Assembly: GCA_017963875.1 (NCBI GenBank)
Contig: JAGCTA010000226.1
Span: 1-13,193 of the forward strand
Length of the DNA stretch: 13,193 nucleotides
Direction of reading: 5' to 3'
Source: Victivallales bacterium
GTDB taxonomy: Bacteria; Verrucomicrobiota; Lentisphaeria; Oligosphaerales; Oligosphaeraceae
Below are positions 1-5,288 of this stretch, one piece after another. The notes beneath the pieces are model-generated. The model was given only the letters and a program-made list of their open reading frames with translations. It did not search any database and was not told the DNA's origin. Within the stretch, counting starts at the first letter, position 1. The number at the start of each line of letters is the position of its first letter. The position numbers were made by a program, and so were the translations under genes.

Positions 1-1158
1 CTGACCTGCTGCACCCACGACTATGTCCTCTTCTTCACCAACAAAGGACTCATGCACTGGCTCAAGGCATACGAGATTCCAGAAGGCACGCGCGAAAGCC
101 AGGGAAAGGCGCTGGTCAACCTGTTGCAACTCGCCCCTGACGAGCGTGTCCGCGCATTTATCGCCGTACCGACCGTCGAACAGGAAGGAAAATATGTCGT
201 CATGGTCACGAAAAACGGTACCATCAAGAAAACCGACCTCATGGCATTCAAAAACCTGCGTAAAAAGGGCATCATAGCCATCTCGCTCGGAGAAAACGAC
301 GACTTGATAGACGCGAATCTTACGGACGGAAGCAACGAGATTCTGCTTTCTGCGGCCAACGGCATGGCCTGCCGATTCCGTGAAACCGATATCCGCCCGA
401 TGGGACGTCAGGCGGCGGGGGTGCGCGGCATGAAATTGACCGATGGGAAAGGCAACCAGATTTCGACCATCGTCTCCATGTCCATCATCAAGCCTGATGA
501 CGAACTGCTCGTCGTCACTGCAAACGGCATGGGCAAACGCACGCCTATCGGCATTGCCGAAAATGCCGCCGAAATCGCAGCGGAGACCGACAATGCATCG
601 TCAGACACGCAAGCCGACGAGGCGCAGGATGTCGATGATGCTGTGCAGGAAGCAGATGCGGATATCGAGGAAACCACCGATGCAGAGGAAACCGCCGATG
701 GCATCATCAAGAACAACTACCGCCTAACGCACCGTGGCACACGCGGCGTGACTTCCGTGAAACTCCGTCCTGGCGACCAAGTGGTCGCTGCCATCCAAGT
801 CGAGCCAAAATCAGAGAAGGAAATCATCCTGACGACCATTCAAGGGTTGATGGTTCGTCTTCGCATCGCGGACTTCCGCCTGTGCGGACGCGCCACATAC
901 GGCACTATTGTCATGCGCCTCAATGAAAATGACAAAGTGGCGTTTGCAGCACTCGTTGATGAACTTTCCGAAGAAGAAATCGCCGCCAACACTGCAAAGG
1001 CACGTGAAAACGCTGAACTGGCGCAACGCGAAGCGGAATTCGAGGCAAGACTCCAGGAACTTCGTCAACAAAACACTACCGAGGGAGAAGAGGATGAAGC
1101 CGAGGAAAGCGAGGCCAATGACGAACAGCCTAGCGGTGAAACGGACGATACGCTGTAA
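1..1158 (+). CDS. gyrA: DNA gyrase subunit A, C-terminal domain (5' end outside window)
   Basis: The reading frame is open from base 1 and ends at TAA 1156-1158, so only the last ~385 residues are present. They form the DNA-wrapping beta-pinwheel of GyrA: repeated blades with motifs such as VMVTKNGTIKKTDL, GMGKRTPI and THRGTRGVTSVKL, the usual pattern of the GyrA C-terminal domain. The canonical GyrA box of the first blade should lie upstream of the window. GyrA is the breakage-reunion subunit of the A2B2 gyrase that introduces negative supercoils. Two oddities are visible. About 49 acidic residues with no Lys or Arg (nt 556-702) interrupt the linker between a GKRTP motif and the next blade. 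After the last blade there is a charged helical stretch (about nt 970-1070) and an acidic tail rich in Glu and Asp. ParC is an alternative, but the blade motifs favour GyrA. Confidence 0.92.
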   Translation: MTCCTHDYVLFFTNKGLMHWLKAYEIPEGTRESQGKALVNLLQLAPDERVRAFIAVPTVEQEGKYVVMVTKNGTIKKTDLMAFKNLRKKGIIAISLGENDDLIDANLTDGSNEILLSAANGMACRFRETDIRPMGRQAAGVRGMKLTDGKGNQISTIVSMSIIKPDDELLVVTANGMGKRTPIGIAENAAEIAAETDNASSDTQADEAQDVDDAVQEADADIEETTDAEETADGIIKNNYRLTHRGTRGVTSVKLRPGDQVVAAIQVEPKSEKEIILTTIQGLMVRLRIADFRLCGRATYGTIVMRLNENDKVAFAALVDELSEEEIAANTAKARENAELAQREAEFEARLQELRQQNTTEGEEDEAEESEANDEQPSGETDDTL

Positions 1159-1217
1159 TTCTTCATATTTTGCCATGTTCTGATGGTCAAAATCATGATT
1201 AATATCGTCGTTTCCCC

Positions 1218-1245
1218 TTGAAATTTTGGCATCTTACATTAAATT
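1218..1245 (+). promoter_or_regulatory. Candidate sigma-70 promoter upstream of the lipoprotein gene
   Basis: TTGAAA (1218-1223, 5 of 6 to the -35 consensus) is separated by 16 nt from TAAATT (1240-1245, 4 of 6 to the -10 consensus). If used, it would place the 1254-1285 hairpin in the 5' leader of the lipoprotein transcript. The match is modest and in AT-rich DNA, so this is only a candidate. Confidence 0.22.
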
Positions 1246-1253
1246 ATTATGTA

Positions 1254-1295
1254 GTGTTGCCTAGTTCAAATGGATTAGGCAACACATCATTTTTT
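1254..1295 (+). terminator. Probable rho-independent terminator downstream of gyrA
   Basis: GTGTTGCCTA (1254-1263) and TAGGCAACAC (1276-1285) form a perfect 10-bp stem with a 12-nt loop. A run of six T (1290-1295) follows 4 nt after the stem. It lies about 95 nt past the gyrA stop and before the lipoprotein gene, so it fits a gyrA terminator. The gap between stem and T-run is slightly long, so a structured leader of the lipoprotein mRNA is the alternative. Confidence 0.55.
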
Positions 1296-1351
1296 ACTAT
1301 CAAGGACTTTTTTACAAGTCAAACAACAAGAAACAAAAAAGGAAGACAACA

Positions 1352-1558
1352 ATGAAAAAACTGATGATTATCGCTCTGGCCGCCATGATGGTTGCTCCTC
1401 TCTTCAACTCCTGCAAAGAAGAATCATCCATTGACAAAATCGCCAGCGACGTGAAAGAAGGCGCTGACAAGGCCGCCGACGAAGCCAAGAAGGCCGCTGA
1501 CAAAGGCGCTGACGCTGTCAAAGCCGCCGCTGACAAAGCCGCAGAAGCCACGAAATAA
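1352..1558 (+). CDS. Small alanine-rich lipoprotein with a predicted amphipathic helix
   Basis: This 68-residue protein starts at ATG 1352, with a good ribosome binding site (AAGGAAG, about 7 nt upstream). Residues 1-20 are a lipoprotein signal peptide: Lys-Lys, a hydrophobic core, then LFNSC with Cys21 as the predicted lipidated residue. The -3/-2 positions (Phe-Asn) are looser than the classical lipobox. Residues 30-68 are almost only Ala, Lys, Asp and Glu in quasi-repeats such as ADKAADEAKKAADKGADA, which predicts a long charged amphipathic helix like an Lpp-type or LEA-like rod. An envelope structural or stress role is an inference; no specific family is recognised. The gene is monocistronic, with hairpins on both sides. 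Confidence 0.8.
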   Translation: MKKLMIIALAAMMVAPLFNSCKEESSIDKIASDVKEGADKAADEAKKAADKGADAVKAAADKAAEATK

Positions 1559-1587
1559 TCGGCTGATTGCACTGCAACTTTAATTGC

Positions 1588-1631
1588 AAAAAAGACACTG
1601 GTGATTATCTTTATCATTGGTGTCTTTTTTT
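1588..1631 (+). terminator. Strong intrinsic terminator of the lipoprotein gene
   Basis: An 18-nt left arm (1588-1605) pairs completely with 1613-1630 if three G-U pairs are allowed, around a 7-nt loop. The left arm begins with six A and the right arm ends in seven T (1625-1631), so the structure is A-tract/T-tract symmetric and could terminate in both directions. It lies 30 nt after the lipoprotein stop. Confidence 0.88.
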
Positions 1632-1634
1632 ATT

Positions 1635-1810
1635 CGCTCTGTTCCCCATGAGGATAGGTTCGACCTCTTGAGGTCGTCATCTTCTAGAGACCTGCGCCCC
1701 CAGGTTTCGCTTCGCTCAACCTGGGGTTACTGATATTTGACCCCTTCGGGGTCTTTTTAACGACTTGTGGATAGGTGCAATTACCTACCCTCTTGGGGAA
1801 TAGAAGAGCG
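1635..1810 (-). mobile_element. MITE-like palindromic element, copy A
   Basis: This 176-bp non-coding element has imperfect terminal inverted repeats. The left end reads CGCTCTGTTCCCCATGAGGA; the right end read inward on the other strand is CGCTCTTCTATTCCCCAAGA and continues with the same GAGGgTAGGT pattern. Inside are three palindromes: GACCTC/GAGGTC (1661-1676), CCCCAGGTT/AACCTGGGG (1698-1706 with 1718-1726), and GACCCC/GGGGTC (1739-1753). Read on the minus strand it matches copy B over its full length with small indels. No convincing target duplication is seen: the flanks TTTTTATT and TTATATTA only partly agree. It encodes no transposase, so movement would need one in trans. Its right end lies 37 bp before the next start codon. 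Confidence 0.78.
1739..1758 (+). terminator. Terminator-like hairpin inside element copy A
   Basis: GACCCC and GGGGTC (1739-1744, 1748-1753) form a perfect 6-bp GC-rich stem with a TTC triloop, directly followed by five T (1754-1758). On the + strand this could stop transcription entering the HTH-EIIA gene from upstream. The same palindrome in copy B is inverted and has no T-run on the + strand. Confidence 0.45.
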
Positions 1811-1847
1811 TTATATTAAACCTATTGATATATCGTCTTTTTTGATT

Positions 1848-2600
1848 ATGCCAAGTCGAAGACTTACCTTAGAACAGGCGGCAGAATTTCTGAAACTACC
1901 GCCAAACGAACTCCGTAGCCTTGCTGTCCAGAACCTCATCAACTATTCACAGCAAGGAGAACGGTACTTTTTCACACAAGATGACCTAGATGAATGGGTC
2001 AGCAGAAAAATCATTGCTCTTCAATCCATGAGGCCATCCGCGCAGCATCGTGAACGGAAGACATTGAAGATTCCTGACACGTCCCGCCCGTTTCTTTCTG
2101 AACTTTGCACCATCGACACCGTATCCTGTCAATTGACGGGAAAATCGCGTCCATCCGTCCTGAAGGAATTGGCAGAACTCGCCGTATCTTCTGGCTACGT
2201 CTATGATCCAAACGACTTATATGTTGAACTTCTTGAACGAGAGGAAATTGCCTCCACTGCAATTGAGCAGGGCGCGGCCATTCCCCACCCGCACCACCGC
2301 TTCGACATACCGATTTTCGAGGAATCGTTCATCTGTGTCGCCAAAACGAATACACCCGTCTTTTTCGGCAACTCTCCTGACGGCCTCAAGACGGATATTT
2401 TCTTCCTCATCTGCTGCATGGATTCAAATCTGCATATCCAGACAATCGCAAGAATTTGCCAACTCTGCATTGAAACGTCACTTCTCAACGATTTGCGCGC
2501 GGCCACAACCAACGAGGAGTTGCTGAACACCCTGCTGGAAATTGACGAACACCCTGAACAGCATCCACTCAAGAAACTTCAGATTGAAGATGAAGCATGA
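1848..2600 (+). CDS. HTH-EIIA fusion protein (PtsN-like PTS phosphoacceptor domain with excisionase-type DNA-binding domain)
   Basis: This is a 250-residue protein from ATG 1848. A GTG at 1767 in the same frame lies inside the upstream repeat element and was rejected. Residues 4-55 form an excisionase/MerR-like helix-turn-helix (LTLEQAAEFLKLPPNELRSL, then a wing ending FTQDDLDEWVSRK). Residues 82-232 are a PTS EIIA domain of the fructose/nitrogen type: the STAIEQGAAIPHPHHR motif carries the predicted phosphoacceptor His147, with a second conserved-type His196. EIIA-Ntr proteins take phosphate from the HPr-like NPr and work as regulators. The HTH suggests a phosphorylation-controlled DNA-binding protein, which is inference. 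No EI, HPr, EIIB or EIIC is in the window. No good Shine-Dalgarno site is visible; a TATATT at 1812-1817 could be a -10 box. The stop lies 4 nt before the proposed tadA start. Confidence 0.82.
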   Translation: MPSRRLTLEQAAEFLKLPPNELRSLAVQNLINYSQQGERYFFTQDDLDEWVSRKIIALQSMRPSAQHRERKTLKIPDTSRPFLSELCTIDTVSCQLTGKSRPSVLKELAELAVSSGYVYDPNDLYVELLEREEIASTAIEQGAAIPHPHHRFDIPIFEESFICVAKTNTPVFFGNSPDGLKTDIFFLICCMDSNLHIQTIARICQLCIETSLLNDLRAATTNEELLNTLLEIDEHPEQHPLKKLQIEDEA

Positions 2601-2604
2601 AAAT

Positions 2605-3330
2605 ATGATTGAAAAGGCTCTATTCCCTAAGAAGGTTGGTAATTGCATAGTTGAAGGCGACTCTGCTAAGACCCCGAAGGGGTCAAATATCAGTAGTAAC
2701 CCCAGGTTGAGCGAAGCGAAACCTGGGGGACGTAATCCTCTACAGGATAACGACCTCGAAGAGGTCGAACCTACCCTCTTGGAAAATAGAATAATTGAAA
2801 AAAAGCAGGATACACCGATTCAAATAAATACGCCAGAAGCATGTATGCGGATTGCGTTGACGTTGGCGAAAAAAGCCGCCAGCCTCGGCGAAGTTCCTGT
2901 TGGAGCCGTTGTGCTGCATGACGGCAAAATAATTGCACGGGCATACAACCAGGTCGAGATGCTGAAAGACGCCACAGCCCATGCGGAAATCCTTGCCATT
3001 ACGCAGGCAGAAGCCGCTATCGAAGATTGGCGGCTGACGGAATGCACGCTGTTTGTCACCAAAGAGCCGTGTGCCATGTGTGCGGGTGCCATGGTCAATG
3101 CACGCCTTGGACATCTGGTCTATGCATGTCCCGACCCGCGCATGGGTGCCGCAGGCTCCGCATTGAACATCACGTCTTTCCCTGGGATGCTCCATACGGT
3201 TGAAGTCACATCAGGGCTTCTTGAAGACGAGGCGCGTGAGATTCTCCAGGATTTCTTCAGGCGCCGCAGGGCTGGGGAAATTCCCCCCGCAGGGCATTTC
3301 CCCGATGGCGAGCGTTCCATCATGGTCTGA
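2605..3330 (+). CDS. tadA: tRNA-specific adenosine deaminase TadA with a repeat-derived N-terminal insertion
   Basis: TadA converts A34 to inosine in the tRNA-Arg(ACG) anticodon. The deaminase fold is complete: PVGAVV, the zinc/catalytic HAE (His126, Glu128), and PCAMC (Cys156, Cys159), spaced as in E. coli TadA (His57, Cys87, Cys90). RMGAAGS and the C-terminal DFFRRRR are also present. At 241 residues it is far longer than the usual ~150-180. The excess is codons contributed by element copy B (2616-2793) plus one copy of an 8-bp repeat, 186 bp in total with no stop. Removing it gives MIEKKQDTPIQ running into the deaminase domain, a 179-residue protein. I chose ATG 2605 for this reason and because it lies 4 nt after the upstream stop. 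ATG 2590 is in frame too; TTG 2779 or ATG 2845 would skip the insert, though 2845 would cut into the first helix. Confidence 0.9.
   Translation: MIEKALFPKKVGNCIVEGDSAKTPKGSNISSNPRLSEAKPGGRNPLQDNDLEEVEPTLLENRIIEKKQDTPIQINTPEACMRIALTLAKKAASLGEVPVGAVVLHDGKIIARAYNQVEMLKDATAHAEILAITQAEAAIEDWRLTECTLFVTKEPCAMCAGAMVNARLGHLVYACPDPRMGAAGSALNITSFPGMLHTVEVTSGLLEDEAREILQDFFRRRRAGEIPPAGHFPDGERSIMV
2608..2615 (+). repeat. Left copy of the 8-bp direct repeat flanking element B (candidate target duplication)
   Basis: ATTGAAAA at 2608-2615 directly abuts the left end of element copy B and is repeated at 2794-2801. It is read as Ile-Glu-Lys right after the tadA ATG. Confidence 0.65.
2616..2793 (+). mobile_element. 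MITE-like palindromic element, copy B, inserted in the tadA reading frame
   Basis: This 178-bp element is in the opposite orientation to copy A. The left end (GGCTCTATTCCCTAAGAAGG) and right end (CTACCCTCTTGGAAAATAGA) are imperfect inverted repeats of each other. The same three palindromes are present in reverse order: GACCCC/GGGGTC (2670-2684), CCCCAGGTT/AACCTGGGG (2700-2708 with 2720-2728) and CGACCTC/GAGGTCG (2751-2767). ATTGAAAA occurs immediately on both sides (2608-2615 and 2794-2801), consistent with an 8-bp target duplication. In the tadA frame the element reads through without a stop and encodes a hydrophilic, Pro/Asn/Glu-rich segment. Confidence 0.8.
2794..2801 (+). repeat. Right copy of the 8-bp direct repeat flanking element B
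   Basis: The second ATTGAAAA abuts the right end of element copy B. It again encodes Ile-Glu-Lys in the tadA frame, so the protein carries the same tripeptide on both sides of the insert. Confidence 0.65.
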
Positions 3331-3380
3331 AGAAAAGTAATTATCCAACTATCACATTTTCAAAATATTGAAAGGAACCA

Positions 3381-4313
3381 ATGATGGGAAAAATAATCAC
3401 CAATGACTTCTCATGGTCCATTTCGAGGGCCGCCCTGTTCCAGACATGCCAGCGTGCCTATTATTTCCATTATTATGGCTCATGGGGGGGGTGGGACAAA
3501 AACGCAGATACCACAAAACGAACGCTTTACATTCTAAAGCAAATGAAGACTCTCGCCATGTGGGCGGGGACCATTGTCCATGACACCATTAGGGAAACCC
3601 TGACCTCCTACGCCAAAGGCACCATCGTCTTTCCTGACACGGCGATGCTCCAGAACATCGCCGTCGAAAAAATGCGTTCTGGCTGGCGGGAGGCGGTCAA
3701 GAAAACGTATCTCGAATCCCCCAAGGCAACCAATCTTTTTGAACTCTACTATGGCAATGGCGTGTCGCTTCCACGTGAAGTCACCGACGCACTGAAGGCA
3801 CGAGTCCTCGATTGCATGGAGAACTTCTCCTTGTCGCCAGCCGTCGCAAAACTCAAGGCAACGCCATTTGCACAATGGCGCCCCATAGACACCCTGGACA
3901 ATTTCCAGATGGACGGACTGAAAATCTGGGCCGCACCCGACTTCGCCTATTCGGACCAGGACGGTATTTTCCACATTATCGATTGGAAAACGGGGAATGA
4001 AAACAAGGAAAGCCTGCGCCTTCAACTGGCGTGCTATGCGTTATTTGCCATTCAGAAATGGTCCGTCGGATTGGATAAAATCGCATTGGAAGGTGTTTTC
4101 CTTCGAGACGGGGGGCGCATTTCACCCTATTCCATCAATCAGGAACATCTGGAAGCCGCAAAAGAGCAAATTAGGCGTTCCGCACAGGCAATGGAGTCGA
4201 AAATCACCGACAAGGAAAAGAACCTAGTCGATGAGGAATCCTGCCCCTGCTCCCCATCCCCAGACCATTGCTCGAATTGCTTCTTCCGCCAAGTCTGCCC
4301 AGCAATCAATTGA
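3381..4313 (+). CDS. PD-(D/E)XK nuclease with a Cas4/AddB-type Fe-S cysteine set
   Basis: This 310-residue protein is predicted to be cytoplasmic. The RecB-nuclease core is readable: His67 (GTIVHDTIRE), Asp187 (APDFAY), Asp201 and Lys203 (IIDWKTG), and the QxxxY motif Gln215-Tyr219 (QLACYA). Four cysteines are placed as in AddB and Cas4: Cys23 near the N terminus, then Cys297, Cys300 and Cys306 as C-x2-C-x5-C near the C terminus. They are expected to hold a 4Fe-4S cluster that staples the nuclease fold. A role in DNA end processing or repair is inferred; no helicase partner and no CRISPR locus is present, so Cas4 is unlikely. AAAGGAA precedes two adjacent ATGs; ATG 3384 has the better spacing and could be the true start. 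The 50-nt gap after tadA allows co-transcription. Confidence 0.82.
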   Translation: MMGKIITNDFSWSISRAALFQTCQRAYYFHYYGSWGGWDKNADTTKRTLYILKQMKTLAMWAGTIVHDTIRETLTSYAKGTIVFPDTAMLQNIAVEKMRSGWREAVKKTYLESPKATNLFELYYGNGVSLPREVTDALKARVLDCMENFSLSPAVAKLKATPFAQWRPIDTLDNFQMDGLKIWAAPDFAYSDQDGIFHIIDWKTGNENKESLRLQLACYALFAIQKWSVGLDKIALEGVFLRDGGRISPYSINQEHLEAAKEQIRRSAQAMESKITDKEKNLVDEESCPCSPSPDHCSNCFFRQVCPAIN

Positions 4314-4356
4314 TTAATTTAGATTTATACAACCGAAAAGAAGGAGCCAGAAACTG

Positions 4357-5214
4357 ATGAAACTGACCTTATGCATCCTTTTCTCCATCGTTTTCCTCCT
4401 CACCTCACCAGCCAATGCGCAAAAGAAAAAGAATAAAGACGCGTCAAAGGCAAAATCATCCCAAAAGGAAGAATTGATTGTCAACGGCGATTTGGAGGCC
4501 GGAAAGGGCAGAACTCCTAAAGGATGGTCCAAATTTGACGGCATCACGCAAAAATGGGATACAGAGGGCAATCCTGGAAAGTGCCTTCTGCTTGACACCT
4601 CTGTGCTCCAAAAGGACAAAAAGGAATTCACCGCCGATGAAGAGGCTTTCAAGGCGAAGAAGACAAAGAACAAAGGCGGACAATATGATGTTGTTGGTGC
4701 GCATGAAGGTGCCTGGGCCTATTGCGCGCCAATAGATGTCTCGCCAAAGGATTCGTGGTTCATTCTCTCCTGTGACGTCATGGCACCAGGCAAATCCGAC
4801 GAGATCATGTATCCGCAAATTCTTGTAAGGGGATTCGTGCCAATCACGGAAACATCTGACAATGATTCAGCCGTCTGGTATCATCATCATTTCGGACCAG
4901 AGGAAGGCGGATATGAAGACATGTTCGGTTCAAAAGACCTGATTCGCAAACCACGCGTCGGTGACTGGAAAATGGTATATCGTTTTTCCATGGCGTGCCG
5001 TACCCCTGTACCCAATACCTTCAGGCATTATGAAGTCGCATTCAACATTTCCAAAATGAAGCGTTTTCGTCCGACACGACTGTTGATAAAGCCATACGCC
5101 TATTGGCCCGCAGGAATTTACAGATTCGACAACATTTCCCTTCGCCGTTGCACTGCTGAAGAGGCAAAAGCCGTGAATGACAACAGACCGTCTATCAACG
5201 AAGTAGTTCAGTAA
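4357..5214 (+). CDS. Exported jelly-roll (carbohydrate-binding-module-like) protein
   Basis: This is a 285-residue protein from ATG 4357 with AAGGAG 10 nt upstream. Residues 1-21 are a Sec signal peptide with cleavage after ANA. A Lys-rich linker follows (QKKKNKDASKAKSSQK). Residues about 40-270 look like one galactose-binding-type jelly roll: it opens with LIVNGDLEAGKGRTPKGW, typical of CBM4/9-like modules, and closes with YRFDNISLRR. There is no catalytic domain. The closing motif resembles LYIDNVCVRK in the second module of the next gene product, so the two proteins share a related binding module. It probably binds a polysaccharide in the periplasm or at the cell surface; the ligand cannot be told from sequence. 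It is 43 nt after the nuclease gene and 74 nt before the glycoside-hydrolase-like gene. Confidence 0.7.
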   Translation: MKLTLCILFSIVFLLTSPANAQKKKNKDASKAKSSQKEELIVNGDLEAGKGRTPKGWSKFDGITQKWDTEGNPGKCLLLDTSVLQKDKKEFTADEEAFKAKKTKNKGGQYDVVGAHEGAWAYCAPIDVSPKDSWFILSCDVMAPGKSDEIMYPQILVRGFVPITETSDNDSAVWYHHHFGPEEGGYEDMFGSKDLIRKPRVGDWKMVYRFSMACRTPVPNTFRHYEVAFNISKMKRFRPTRLLIKPYAYWPAGIYRFDNISLRRCTAEEAKAVNDNRPSINEVVQ

Positions 5215-5243
5215 GGGATATTCAACAGCCGACAAAAGACAAA

Positions 5244-5271
5244 TTGACAACATCTAATATTATCTTATCAC
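5244..5271 (+). promoter_or_regulatory. Candidate promoter before the multimodular hydrolase gene
   Basis: A perfect -35 hexamer TTGACA (5244-5249) is followed after 16 nt by TATCAC (5266-5271), a 4 of 6 match to -10. The predicted transcription start would be only about 10 nt before ATG 5289, leaving no room for a Shine-Dalgarno site, and none is seen there. Treat as tentative. Confidence 0.22.
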
Positions 5272-5288
5272 TTTACCTAACATTGTCC

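Noticed and set aside
811..1176. A 121-codon minus-strand frame opposite the gyrA tail
   Set aside because: It overlaps the conserved gyrA blades and its skewed composition mirrors the acidic repeats of gyrA.
1191..1200. AATCATGATT perfect palindrome as an operator
   Set aside because: It is a single 10-bp palindrome in AT-rich intergenic DNA without a second copy or a promoter context.
1766..1774. TGTGGATAG, one base off a DnaA box, as a sign of an origin
   Set aside because: It is a single imperfect match inside a repeat element with no cluster or AT-rich unwinding region.
1627..1818. Target duplication around element A
   Set aside because: The flanks TTTTTATT and TTATATTA share only AT-richness; no exact repeat of useful length abuts the ends.
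1767..1847. A GTG start that would extend the HTH-EIIA protein by 27 residues
   Set aside because: The extra codons lie within repeat element A and its junction, show no domain similarity, and the HTH begins right after ATG 1848.
3381..4313. Cas4 of a CRISPR-Cas system
   Set aside because: No repeat-spacer array or other cas gene is present; the Fe-S nuclease pattern is shared by several repair families.
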